A stretch of 64,000 nt of DNA from Cystobasidiopsis lactophilus (Eukaryota; Basidiomycota; Agaricostilbomycetes; Agaricostilbales; Chionosphaeraceae). A program made the position numbers and the translations under genes. The stretch covers positions 189,828 through 253,827 of the forward strand of contig BCIO01000004.1 in NCBI GenBank assembly GCA_001599975.1. Direction: 5' to 3'. Positions 44,415 to 54,721 of this stretch are shown piece after piece. How positions within the stretch are numbered: position 1 is the first letter of the stretch; each line of letters opens with the position of its first letter. Below the pieces are notes generated by a model, which worked only from the letters and a program-made list of their open reading frames with translations, did no database searches and was not told the origin of the DNA.

Positions 44415-45444
44415 TCATAGGTCCGGCAGGAGATCCACGGCCGCCAGCATGCGCTCGAGTCGCGGCCCACTGTTGGGCTCCTCTTGCTGCGGATTGGCGA
44501 CTGAAGGGCCTTGTGGCATTTCCACATCGCCGCCATCGGCGTCTGTCATCGAGGTGGCGTATTTGGCCTTGAGCGCTTCAAGCTTCTGCCTCGTCGCCTG
44601 AGTTTTCCTGCGATGGAGCCATGACATCTTAGCATCGAATGGCTTGGCAGTCCGAAGGAACAGAGGCCCACTCTTGCAGCTGTTGGATGCGCAGCCGCTT
44701 TTCGTCCACCGTCTGCCGCTGAATCCCGAGCAGCGTTTCCCGCGCCTGCACTGGCCGAAGCTCGTTCAAGAGATGGTGCATGTTCACCGCCACCAGTCGA
44801 AGGTTCTCCGAGAAGCGAAGCAGGTCGTTGGGAAGGTTGTTCTGCATAGCCAGCTTGGATGGCGGCGGCTTCAAAAGGGTGTCGACAATGGCCAGGTAAA
44901 TCCGGACCAGGGCTTGCAGCAACGCGTGAAGAGACGTTCGGCGGTCTGTGCCTAGCCGGTGAGCTTTCTCAGCGAGGGGGAAAAGCGCGACCTCACCCTT
45001 GTCGTCGAGATAGAGCTGTTTGAGGCCCAGATCTTGCAATGTTGGCAATTGTTCGTCAATCTTTGGTCCCAGAGCGTGAGAAACGACCAGAGTGCATCAG
45101 ATGAGTAGCCTCACGGGCCAAGTTTCGCCATAGACCACCCAGCATCCATCTTGTCGAATCCAATCCAAGTTCGGCGGCTCGAGGAGCTCCAACAGCTCCG
45201 ACTCCTTCAGGCTCGGCTCTTCTGTCCCCTCTGGCAGTTTCCCTTGAGCTTTAAGACTCCTCGCCAGCTCCAAGTTCTTCGTGGTGAAGCGCGAATAGAG
45301 CTCCTTTGGAGGGGCCGGGAAAAGCGAGCCGGCGTTGTCGACGGCGCCCTGCTCTTCTGCCTGCGCGGGAGGCGAGTCTACCGCCGCGGCCGCACTTTGG
45401 CCTTGAAAATGGCTAGGCGGCGAGGGTGACGGGGAAACTGACAT
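44415..45444 (-). CDS. MED7: Mediator complex subunit 7
   Basis: Middle-module subunit of the RNA polymerase II Mediator. ATG 45444 (MSVSPSPSPPSHF) is chosen over an upstream in-frame ATG because the family starts near the motif FPAPPKELYSRFT at about residue 40. Next come LSLKESELLELLEPPNLDWI-type residues, then after an intron QLPTLQDLGLKQLYLD, SLHALLQALVRIYLAIVDTL, MHHLLNELRPVQARETL and the coiled coil VDEKRLRIQQLQE. A second intron leads to TRQKLEALKAKYATS and an acidic tail with PQQEEPNSGPRLERML. The RPxQARETL motif is the best fingerprint of the family. Divergent from the small gene at 45491. Confidence 0.92.
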
Positions 45445-45490
45445 CGCGAACGCGGTCAGAAAGTCGACTCTTCGACGAGAGCGGCCGAGC
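45445..45490. promoter_or_regulatory. Very short shared promoter, MED7/roadblock-like gene
   Basis: Only 46 bp lie between the two chosen ATGs, so at least one transcript must start inside the opposite gene's leader or coding exon. Its size depends on the MED7 start choice. Confidence 0.4.
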
Positions 45491-45983
45491 ATGTCGATTC
45501 GACCCTTCTTGAAAGACCTCAAGACAGCTCTGCCAGCTTCATGTCAAGGCTACATGCTACTTGACAGGGCTTCAAGGGTTCTTTTAGCGGAGAATTTGCC
45601 GCACGAGGCCGCTGCCTGCATTTTGGCTGCCGCCCTCTCTGCTCCTCCACAAGCTCCCAGCGCTGTGCCCAACGGCTCAGGGCAAGGAGAGACCATTGTG
45701 ATTGCATACGACGGGTGCGGAGCCAAGATTTCCAGATTCGAACTTGCTCAAGGAGGGCTCAGAAAGCGGCTGCTCATCTCACGCAACGAGAGCGAAGGGT
45801 TGACTCTGGGTGTCCTGATGCCGCCATGAACGTTTTTTTCGGTGTCTCAAAGTGAACGGGCTGGCCGGAACACTTGCACGGGCGCAGAAGGAACGCTATG
45901 GGCAAGAACCGGTAAGCGGACCGAAGTTTTGAAGGGGAGCACAGGGTGATTATACAGCACAGAACGACGTCAATGGCAGCTAG
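45491..45983 (+). CDS. Small protein, possible roadblock/LC7 fold (LAMTOR/Ego-like)
   Basis: Exon 1 encodes MSIRPFLKDLKTALPASCQG, YMLLDRASRVLLAENLPHEA and AACILAAALSA, then TIVIAYDGCGAKISRFELAQ. Splicing at about 45811-45854 gives LTLVNGLAGTLARAQKERYG. A further GTAAGC donor (45912) can be spliced to end QEPNDVNGS at 45983; without it the frame stops at 45932. Helix, strand (hydrophobic with Asp/Arg turn), helix, strand, strand, helix is the order of roadblock/LC7 proteins, and the size (about 135-140 residues) fits the small Ragulator/EGO subunits. This is fold-level inference from pattern, without a diagnostic motif. The 3' end meets the ferric reductase on the other strand. Confidence 0.5.
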
Positions 45984-48171
45984 AAATGAAAGTGATACCG
46001 CCGACGGAAACAGAGTCGGCCAACGGAACCGTCGCCACGGCTGCTCGAGCGCTTTTTACCAGATCTTTTGGCCCGCAACAAACGACAGCCAACCCGCCTC
46101 TTGCAGTGGACATCGTCAAGTTGGATAAAACGAATGGAAGGTCTGGGCGGGAGAATTGCATGTCCAAGCCGGACGCCAGCAAGGGGCCGTCGTATGCCTG
46201 GGTGCCTGTTTGGAAGCCGTCAGCTTGAAGGCCTTGTTCAGCAACCTGTTATAGAACACTTGCAGTGCAGATGAATTTCCACTTTGAGGCCGCGATCAGC
46301 CGCCCTAGCGAGCGCATTTTGGAGCACCGCCTGTGCACTCGTCAGTCATATATTGCCCCGTTGAGATGTGGCCTCACAAAGTACCACGCAACCGGCGAAC
46401 GAAATGTCCAGAGTAAAACGATTTGTCGGGTGTAGCTATCGGGTCTGTGGATGATCTCGTCGAAGAGTCCCAGCACATAGGTGATGCCGCTGCCACCAGC
46501 GCATAGGAGCAGGGTTTTGTGCTCGCCCAGCTGCACCCATGACGATCCGCCATAAGGACCTGATGTCGTTTCAATTGACGTTGTAGACCGAGGTAGAACG
46601 AAAAGGAAAAGCTCACCTTCGAGTTCGACCCGCACCAGCCTCGACGAAAGCCCGTTCGCCTCTTCAAGTGTGCTCTCAGCCTCTTCCAAAGTTTTCTCCA
46701 GTATTTGTTCCACGTCAACTTGAAGCCTTGCATGTAACGACCGAGACCAGTCGCCTGCGGACTTTGCCACCAAGACCAACTCGCCAGAGTCGGACGCGCT
46801 GGACACAGTGAACGGGTGTTGCTCGATCTACATGGTTTACGAATGAGCATTTAAATCACGGTAATGAACCTGGCTTACAGTTCGCAGACCGGCAAACACT
46901 CGAAGATAGAAATGTTGGCCGGGCACTGGAAGACGTTAGCCAGCGATAGAACAAATAAGGCGAAGACTCACCCCATTTCCCTACACTCTTCGTGCGAATC
47001 ACGGTGTATCCTTCTGGAAGGGCTGAGACCGTAGCGATCCGGTGTCGCAGGGACAGCCACCGCAAGAGTTGGTCCACCACATAAGGAGCGACAGCAGCGG
47101 CGACAAAGTACTTGGCGATTTTGACATGGTACGAAAGAGCGAACAGGAGGGTCGAAATTCCCAGATGGTGGCAGACCAAAAAGACTTGATAGCAGTACAC
47201 CCGCACTGGCGGGATTGCCGTGATGAAGATGAAAACGACAGCGCTCCCCGAGATGGTGCCAAAGATCACGGTCGAGTCGTCCAGCTTGAACCCTTTCATG
47301 GTGTAGATGTAAAGGCTGACGTGGACAACAACGCAGAGCACCGTCATGCGGCCCGCCACTCGGTGCAAGAATTTGAGCTGGAAGCGGCTTTCCTTAAGCT
47401 TGACTCCGCAACGAGATTAGACAACGAACCTTTTCGTGCCCTTTGCCAGTGATGCCCATGATCGAGTTTCGCGACGCGAACCAGAATACGGGCGGTAGCT
47501 GACCCAATGCTAGGTGGCCAAAGCGGTGGAAATTCGTGGAGAAGCCGCTGTCGGTGTTTCTCCAGAACGCCCAAAAGACGACCGCCCCTTGATACAACAC
47601 GGCCGCCAAGAACGAGCCAACGGTGAGATCGCTTCCAGGGGCATTCGACAACAGCAGCCGGTTGTAGAGGAAGCTTGTTCTGTTGACCATCGGCATTTGA
47701 GCCGATTTTTATATCAGGGAGCATCATACACAAGACCTACTTGGCAAGGAAGACGCTGCGGGCCGTGCGGCGCTTGATGACGCCTCCTCTCAGCCAGCGG
47801 GAGGTTGCGATGAATCTGACGACCAAAGGAGTAGCAAAGAGCAGGTATAGGACGAGACCTGCGACCAGAGTGGCCTCAAAGAGCAAGGGCGCCAGGAAGT
47901 TGATACGCTCTATGGCAATGGCCGCTTGAATTTGAGCAGGGGAAGGCAGAGGACCTCCAGGGGCCCCGAGCGCCGCCGATGCCAGACATGGTGCTTCCTC
48001 AATACAAACAGGACCAGCCCGCTGGACGAGAGATGGTGGTTCCAAAGCAACAGGCAGCGCATGAAGGGAGTCGGCGGGCTGCTGCGACTTGTCCGCCTGG
48101 CCCCCCAATGGCCCGTTGTGCAGCACGATGCTTTTAGGCTTCAAACACATGAACTGCGATAGTAACGCCAT
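45970..48171 (-). CDS. Ferric reductase-like transmembrane protein
   Basis: Membrane flavocytochrome of the FRE/NOX family that reduces extracellular Fe(III) or Cu(II) using NADPH. The start MALLSQFMCLKPKSIVLHNG is followed by an Ala/Pro-rich lumenal part and the first helix (LLFEATLVAGLVLYLLFATP). The heme domain carries FHRFGHLALGQLPPVFWFAS, LKFLHRVAGRM, VVVHVSLYIYT and VFLVCHHLG..LSYHV, supplying the heme-ligand histidines. The FAD domain shows VPGQHFYLRVF and HPFTVSSA; the NADPH domain shows LLLCAGGSGITYVLGLFDEI and, at the end, GGLAVVCCGPKDLVKSARAA. About seven introns. The C-terminus, VGGITFISSCH, lacks the usual E.F.W ending. The 3' end overlaps or abuts the roadblock-like gene. Confidence 0.88.
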
Positions 48172-48884
48172 ACTGCCGCTGGTTAGATTGGCGGGTCAAA
48201 TGCAGAGGGGTTGCCATTTGAACCGTGCACGTTTCGTCGGGAGGCGAGAACTCTCGACGTTTAGCAGTGGCAGACGGGCACAGAGAGACCGGAGCATTGG
48301 TTTCACAGTCTCGTCGATAGCAGACACGACATGTGGAGGACAAAGGTACGAGGCACGGGACATCGTCGCGCTCCAAGAAGCCCAAAATTTGCCACCTCGC
48401 TCGACTCCATCTCGACGCGCGAGGGTGGTTTCCTCGTCTCTCAACTCAGCGCTTTGAGCAACTCGGTACACAGCATGACATCGCCGCTTGTAAGAAGGGA
48501 CGAAGGAAGCCAGCATTAATTGCACATCTGAAGAACGCGAAGCAAGTGGGAGAGGGTATAGCAAGTGCAAGTATCGAAGAAGAAAGAGAAAAGGCAAGCC
48601 CGCGCCTTTCATTCGAAAGAAGAGATGAACAAGATGAGAGAGATGGAGGCGGAGGAGCCAATGGCCGAAAGAGAGGCAAGGCTGGGGGAAGGTCGATCGT
48701 CGCCTGTATGCTCCAGACATCAACGATGAGAATGAGAACCAAAAGGGAACTCATAAAGGGGAGAGCCAGGGCATACCGTATGCGCTTTCGCCCGGTGACA
48801 GCTGTTCTTCGAATCCCTCGGTCAGCTCGCGTCGAGCAGAGGTAAAGAGGACCGACGAACCGACCGCTAGTGCCGGTCCCACAG
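48172..48884. other. Upstream region of the ferric reductase, no gene recognised
   Basis: About 0.7 kb between the ferric reductase start and the oxysterol-binding gene stop, both minus strand. Frames of about 170-180 codons exist on both strands here but are arginine- or leucine-rich shadows without motif or splice support. Iron-responsive GATA-type sites may exist, but none was demonstrated. Confidence 0.4.
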
Positions 48885-50686
48885 TCAGACATTCTTCTTG
48901 CGGTGGTAAGCATCGCTGGATGCCGGCTGGACGTTGCAAAAGGCTCTCGATGAGAAACCATTCTCATCACGCAAAGGGGAGAGCAACGCACCGTCCCTCC
49001 AAACTTGCCCGCCAGCGCCGCATCTGTTCACATGCCACCTGTTTAGCCATATCACAGGCAGAAGAAGAGGGAAGCCAGCGAACAGTCCTCGTCCTGGTCC
49101 ACGTGCACAAAGTACTCGTTCAGCCACCCTTGGCCGGCCGCGGTCTCCTCCTTGCGCTTGTTGCGCTGCTCGTTCTCCAGCTTGGCCTTGGCCACGCCGG
49201 CCGCTTCGAAATCGCCCTTTCGAATGCCGTCCGCCACATCGAACCACTGTTCGCATGGAAAGGTCCCCAATAAGCCGTCCAGAATAGCTTGGCAGAATGG
49301 GGAAGCAAACGAACCACACGGCGGGACTCCATGGGCCCTTGCTCGGAAACCGGCTTGACAGTGATCGGCAGCCAAGTCTTGCTGGCCGTCGCCACGTCCA
49401 AGAACACCTCGCCCTCCTTGAACAGCGAGCCCTTGCTGCCTTTGGAGATGGTGGACGTGCCCGTCCACTGCCCCTCGATGATGTACAGCGGGTGGTTGGA
49501 GATCAAGTGCGGGTTGGAGGCGATGGTGGCCTTGAACGAGTGCGCTTTGCCCGAGATCCAGCCCGCGGCCTTCCAGGAGATGGACGAGTGGTAGCCGGTC
49601 GAGGACTGGATGTAGGTCGACTCGGCCAGCTCGATGTACGGGGAGCCCATCCAGAGGCCGTCGATGCGCAGCCGGGGCAAAGTCATCAGGTAGGTTTCTT
49701 GGACGCCGCCCGGTAAAGTCAGGGTCAGCTTGGAGAAGCCGACTTGCTTGACGTGGATAGCTTTGCCGCTGAAGGAGGTCTGTTCGACCAGAGCCCTTGA
49801 TGAGATACTCGAGATTGGTATTTAGGGTGAGAGCGGCACGAACCTTTTGAGCGTTGTGGCCTTGCAAAGCGAGCCCGGCTTGCGCGTTCTCGATGTAGTC
49901 TGTTGCGTGACAAATACAGTGTCAGTTCAGCAATCGCTTTGAACTCAAAGGGGGACATGGCACGAACAAGCAGTCAGGGGTGGGTGGTGGGAGACCTGCT
50001 CGGAGATGCACGTCGTCGGGCCCTTCGGGGTGTCCCATTGGCCCAAGAACAGTTCGCCTGTGCATCTCAAAGAACAGTTAGACACTCTCAGAGCATCTAG
50101 AGTGCAAAAGCCAACGCACCCAGGATCGGGTTGAGAGGCTTCTTCTCGGAGCCCGTCTCGGTCTCCCTGGCCGTGTACTGCGCCTTCAAAGTGGCCAAGA
50201 ACCACTTCAAGACTCTGTGCGTTAATGACGGTGCGTTATAGCGGTCAATGCTATAAGGGTTGGGCGACGACGCACTTGGCCATCCGCTCCTCTGGCGTCT
50301 TGCCATTCGCAATGTCCAGGAACTCGGGTTGGCACTCGCCCCAGTCTGTTTGTAACCTATCATGTAAGCTACAGAGCAGCTGGTGTAAAGACAAGGCTAC
50401 GAACAGGACGAGAATTCACTGTGTCCGCCTCAAAGACAATCAGCCAGCATTCCGCGGGCAGCAATTGTCAAGCAGCGAACGCACGTCAACGAGGTCGGGC
50501 TGAGGATGAAGCTGGGGGCGGTCATCGAGCTCAAGTCGCTGGTTGAAGCCATGATGCTCTGCCCAACTCCATCTGAGGTCACTCCAACAACACGCCCAAA
50601 GAAGGCCAAGCGAAACGCACCTTCAAGAAGCTGCTCCAACTCGCCTTCTGCGCGGTCGGCACGGCGTCGCCCACTGAATCTCCCAT
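48885..50686 (-). CDS. KES1: Oxysterol-binding protein, Kes1/Osh4 type
   Basis: Short lipid-exchange protein moving sterol against PI4P. The first exon, [20 protein letters not shown], splices (about 50567-50624) to [19 protein letters not shown], matching the Kes1 N-terminal lid. Two more small introns yield [20 protein letters not shown]. The OSBP signature is complete: [16 protein letters not shown] and [53 protein letters not shown] and [20 protein letters not shown] follow, then [17 protein letters not shown] and [14 protein letters not shown]. The last two exons ([12 protein letters not shown], then [13 protein letters not shown]) were placed by splice sites. No PH or ankyrin domain precedes the ORD, so it is the short class. 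About nine introns. Confidence 0.92.
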
Positions 50687-50830
50687 TTGTTTTGTCTATT
50701 CTAACTGGCTTGTCTTCAAAGGTCTAAGGATGGTTGGACGAGCGGGATCAAGCGTCTTGGATTCCAAAGGGGGAGGTTCAGGGTTCATTATGTCATCCTC
50801 CCTCTCCGCCACTTCCGGGTGGCAAAACAC

Positions 50831-51743
50831 TTAGGCCAGCTTGGACTTGGCGTACTCCTGCCACTCTTGAGCGCCGAACGAGGAGGACACGGACGGGTCG
50901 ATCAAGCCCTGTGTGAAACCTTGGAAATGAGCACAGTTCGAGAGTGAAGGGGTCAAAGACGTACGTTCAGAGCGACGGTAGGGGTGACGTGCACGCCTTG
51001 CTGCCTTCCATCTGTGCATTCGAGAGAGGAATAAGCCTGTATTTAGGCTGATGGACGCGGCCGAACGCACACTTGACAGCCAGTTTCAAGTCCGTCGTCG
51101 TCTTGTTGCCCGAGTTGCCTTTGCCAATCTCCAACCTAGACGCCCTGCGCTTCAGCAATGTTCGTTTCCAAGTGAGCCTGGGCGAAACTCACTCTTTGAG
51201 GAACGCCGTTCGGTCGACCCCGGCACTTTGAAACGCCAGCTCGGCGAGTCTCTTCCTAGTCTCCAACGGCGATTCCCCCACCGTAGGCTCGTCGTAGTAC
51301 TCAGCCTGCTTCTCGAACAGCGCATAGCTGAAGTCCCAGAACCGATCGGGCGAAAGACGAGCGACGGCCAGGCCGGCTTCGTGCACTAGAGTAGAGGAGG
51401 AGTGCCACGGCTGGACCACCGGGCGGAAGATGATCGAGCATTGCTGCTCTTTCAAAAGAGGCAGCAGGTGGTCTCGGATGCCTGGTTCGAGCAACAAAGC
51501 CGAAATCAGCTCCGCCCCGTCGGTGAAGGGGCAAGGGCACGAACCGAAGAGTTGCTTGGACGAGAAGGGGCAGACGTAATCCAAGAACAGCTCCAAGGTG
51601 TGCTCTGCAAGACGTCAAGCCCGTGAATCAGAAAAGAACACGACTGATTTGGAAGAAAGCGACTCGCTGGAAGTGGCAGCTCCCAAGCGATAAGGCACGA
51701 AAGCGGGCGAGAGAGTGCTTTTCAGACCGCATGATTTGAGCAT
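50831..51743 (-). CDS. DsbA-like thioredoxin-fold protein
   Basis: Starts MLKSCGLKSTLSPAFVPYRL; a first intron (ending near 51610) joins SSEHTLELFLDYVCPFSSKQ. CPFS is the active-site position of the DsbA/FrnE-like family, with the resolving cysteine replaced by Ser. Further exons give GIRDHLLPLLKEQQCSIIFR, VVQPWHSSSTLVHEAGLAVA, FWDFSYALFEKQAEYYDEPT, then LKLAVK and VHVTPTVALN with the cis-Pro (TP) opposite the active site, and GLIDPSVSSSFGAQEW at the end. The missing second Cys argues for a transferase or isomerase-like role instead of a dithiol oxidase. Similar uncharacterised proteins are common in fungi. Five or six introns. Confidence 0.78.
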
Positions 51744-52525
51744 TTGAATCGGCTAAGAGAGGATGGGAGGACCTCACGCCATGTCTTGAGATAGCAAGTC
51801 GGTCGACAGCAGAAGAGAGGCAGGTTGCGCTCAGACGGCGGTGCGGATGGCTTCGGACTTGCGCTATTGCGATTTTTCAATGCTTTATGATGTGCTGCGA
51901 GTGATGAGAGGCTGCTCGAGCTTGCCGTTTCGGATTCCGAGGTGCTGGCAGCGATTTTGCGACATGACGCCCGCCACCGAACTGGCTCGGAAGTGGCCTT
52001 TCTGCCTTGTATTGGTTGCTCTGAGAGATGTGGATGTCGTCGGTGACAGAGAACCCGACGGATATCGCGAATGAGACCTCAGCTTGGATCATGGCTTGCG
52101 AGCCGGATGCTTGCTTCATTCGTTGCTGCTGAGCGTTCGCCTTGAAGCCGAGAGTACATTATAGAGCTTAAATTGCATTGTCCCTACTTGACGAACCATA
52201 GGTGGACTTTGGGTTTACCTGCCCAAAGATGGTGGCGCCGAGGCGATGCCCGTCTCAATGCGTCGGCGCTTGCCAGGTCTCTCTCGCTCTCTACCACCAA
52301 GCCTTCAGAGCTTTCTTGACTAGGCAAGTACCTCTTTCAGCAAGCCGTCACTGACGTCTGATTGGTCTACGCCTGGGCAGTTGAGGCTTCTTTTGCCAAC
52401 GCCGTGCGGTTAAACGTTTGCCGTTTGCCACCCTCTACTAGGTTCTTCAGACCTTTACCGACATTCCTCAGCAAAGCGCTACTACTGCCCTTCTATTCTG
52501 AACCAAGCCTCCTTGTCTTCCTCTA
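51744..52525. other. Divergent intergenic region, no gene recognised
   Basis: About 0.8 kb between the DsbA-like gene (-) and GNAT-fold paralogue D (+). Two frames of about 80 codons are unsupported. Confidence 0.4.
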
Positions 52526-53430
52526 ATGGCTGGCCGAGCCGATGCTGTCCATCCGACCAACAAACCCCAAGATAGCGCTCCCCACGCTATCCACAAGCTT
52601 ACAATCGGGAAAAATGCTGCTCCTTCCGCCGCGGGAAGAAATCCGCGCATTTTGGAATGGCGCCATGGACAGCGAGTCCCGGATGATCTGTTGAAGAGAG
52701 CCGCTGCAGTAGCCGGCGATGTGTACTTGAAGACCTCGGCGAACACTCAGCATATGGTTCGACTCATATTGGAAACAGAGGCCAAAGCAAGCGCGAAGAG
52801 CCGCTCAGTTGCGCAAGGCTTGTTTTTGGACCTCTTTCGAGGTGTTCTCAGCAAAGAAAACAGAGTTCTCTTTATTGGGGTCGAAAACGGGGACAACGTG
52901 ATTGGTGTTGTGGTCGGCAATCTATGGCTGAAGGCTGAAAGCTGGATCAAAGAGCAAGGGCCCAACCCGTCTGCGGAACATCAGATTGTCGCGAATGATT
53001 GCGGCACAACCTCAAAGCTGCAGGATCCTATTTGCTGTCAGTCTGTACACTTACCTTCACTGCGGAGGAGAAACTCAAAGCAAAGGAGCCCGTGCCCTCA
53101 GTTGTCTCCGACCTGGCCGTTCATGCCGACCACCAGCGCCAGGGGTGGGGGCGGGCTCTGGTGTCTTGCGTTTTCGCGATCTTTTATCGCACCTTCAAGT
53201 CTCCCCTCGCTTGGAAGACCCAGATTTATCTCTTCTGTGGTGGCGCAAACGAAGGCGCTCGCGAACTTTACGAGAAATTGGACTTCCGCGTTGTCGGAAT
53301 TGTCCCTGGCAAGCACCGCCCAGACAAGTCCTACGAACCAGAGGAATATGTGCTCGCGATTGATCATGATGGGATGAAGAAGGTCCTCGAGAGCCAAGCC
53401 CAGACCAAGCTCATTGTACCCATGTCTTGA
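52526..53430 (+). CDS. GNAT-fold paralogue D, with canonical acetyl-CoA loop
   Basis: Starts MAGRADAVHPTNKPQDSAPH; the family signature WRHGQRVPDDLLKRAAAVAG lies near residues 47-66. VLFIGVENGDNVIGVVVGNL is the beta4-like segment. Exon 2 has TLTFTAEE, VVSDLAVHADHQRQGWGRAL (motif A, Q-R-Q-G-W-G fits Q/R-x-x-G-x-G/A) and GANEGARELYEKLDFRVVGI (motif B), the best GNAT domain of the five. It is therefore the reference for identifying the others. The junction between exon 1 (frame ends about 52985) and exon 2 (about 53010) could not be joined with standard sites, so a small rearrangement, an unusual intron or a frameshift remains possible. The tail ends KLIVPMS. Likely an N-acetyltransferase of unknown substrate. 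Confidence 0.68.
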
Positions 53431-53837
53431 GACAGGCTTTCGCGCGCATGCTCTCAAGGGGCAAGTTCCCTGTTTCTCGCTCTGTTGCTCGTAGTTCTTT
53501 TTCTTTCAAACTCGCTGGACGAGACCTGTGCAATTTCAAAGCTTCCTCTTCGTTTGCCACCGCTCAATAGTGACTCCTCTGAACTGGTTTGGCTTCCATA
53601 GCTCTACTTGAACCATTTCAGATCTCTAAAAAGAGAGGGTGACAGATCAACAAGGACCTCAGGCCATCTTTCATGAAGCAAGCTTGGTGGCCTGCTCAAC
53701 AGCGGAAGAGGCGCCGGTTGCTCCGTGCCTCCAAGTGCTCCTGCTCGCGGCGATCTTGGTTAGGGCTATCCTATACTCAACAACATTGGTGTCAAGCTTT
53801 ACTGCGGACTGCTTTTAGGCTCACAAACACCCTCTGA
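53431..53837. other. Intergenic stretch carrying the left direct repeat
   Basis: About 400 bp between paralogue D and the orphan gene at 53838. It contains the direct repeat at 53694-53740; nothing else was recognised. Confidence 0.4.
53694..53740 (+). repeat. Direct repeat, left copy (about 48 bp)
   Basis: The core TCAACAGCGGAAGAGG and the end CAAGTGCTC recur at 56512-56559 in the same orientation, with a few mismatches and one or two gaps. The two copies bracket the orphan gene and the inverted DLIC copy. Confidence 0.6.
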
Positions 53838-54721
53838 ATGCTGGGCTTGTTCGCTTCCTCGCCGCGCCTCCAATTGCTTCCCGGCCCATCGCAAACGCAG
53901 GTTCTTGCCCAAGTGCGCTTCCTGGCGACGGTATCGAACGAGCCAGGCAAGCGCCGCAAGCAAGAGTCGGAAGAGCTGGAGGCCAGGCTTCGCGCCCTGG
54001 AGCGCTATGTCCTGAAAATCGGAGAGCGCACCCTCAGCCCGATATACTTGAAGGCAGCCACCGCCACCTTCAGCCTCGCGGCTCTCCTGCACGCCTGCAA
54101 GGGAGACGTGCCGCTGACCAACTCAGTCCTCGCCCACCTGAAGGCTTCCAGGTTGTTGCCACCAACCCTGCCATCTCTTACCGCTACCGCCTTCGATGCT
54201 TCCCACCAGCCCCACGCAATCTCGGTTGCGGCTTATCTCCTCAAAACGATTCATCGAAGCCGGTCCGCCGCGAAGATCCCACAAAATTGTAAAGCGGACC
54301 CGGCAGTCCGCCAGACGCTTGCGAGCGGCATGGCGCCGTTGGCCATTGAGGGCCTCCACTCCGTGACTCAATTCTCCCTTATTTTTTTCTCGTGGGAGAC
54401 TGAGGAAGTCACTTTAGGCCTTCGCTGTTGATGGGGACCTGCGCGCGAGCCGCAACCTGGCTGTGGACACTGTGTCTCTCGTCGACTTTGCCGAGCATGC
54501 CCACCTGACGAGTTCGCTTCGCTTGTCGGAATCCTCTGCTGCTTGGCTTCGCGTTTCGATGCTCTGGAAGAGCTTGACCGGTCTCGACTTTGATGAATGC
54601 GACGATGTCCCACCAGCCATCCAACATGTCATTCTGCACAAGCGTGCGTATTTTTTCCCCTTGGGACTATCATAAGCTGACAACAAATACAGCGTCCATG
54701 GCCGATGGTTCATTCTGCTGA
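53838..54721 (+). CDS. Orphan gene truncated at the DLIC-copy junction
   Basis: Starts MLGLFASSPRLQLLPGPSQT and continues AQVRFLATVSNEPGKRRKQE, a plausible mitochondrial presequence. A helical, Ala/Leu-rich body follows (YLKAATATFSLAALLHACKG, HAISVAAYLLKTIHRSRSAA). An intron at about 54374-54416 joins EGLHS to AFAVDGDLRASRNLAVDTVS. A second short intron (54651-54691) leads to PSMADGSFC and a stop at 54719-54721. That stop and the last codons lie in antisense DLIC sequence beginning at 54711, so the original 3' end is probably lost. I recognise no domain. About 260 residues. It may be a working short protein or a truncated relic. Confidence 0.5.

Noticed and set aside
48333-48845. 170-codon plus-strand and 175-codon minus-strand frames in the same place
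   Set aside because: No motif, no splice support, biased composition; more likely promoter and leader of the ferric reductase.
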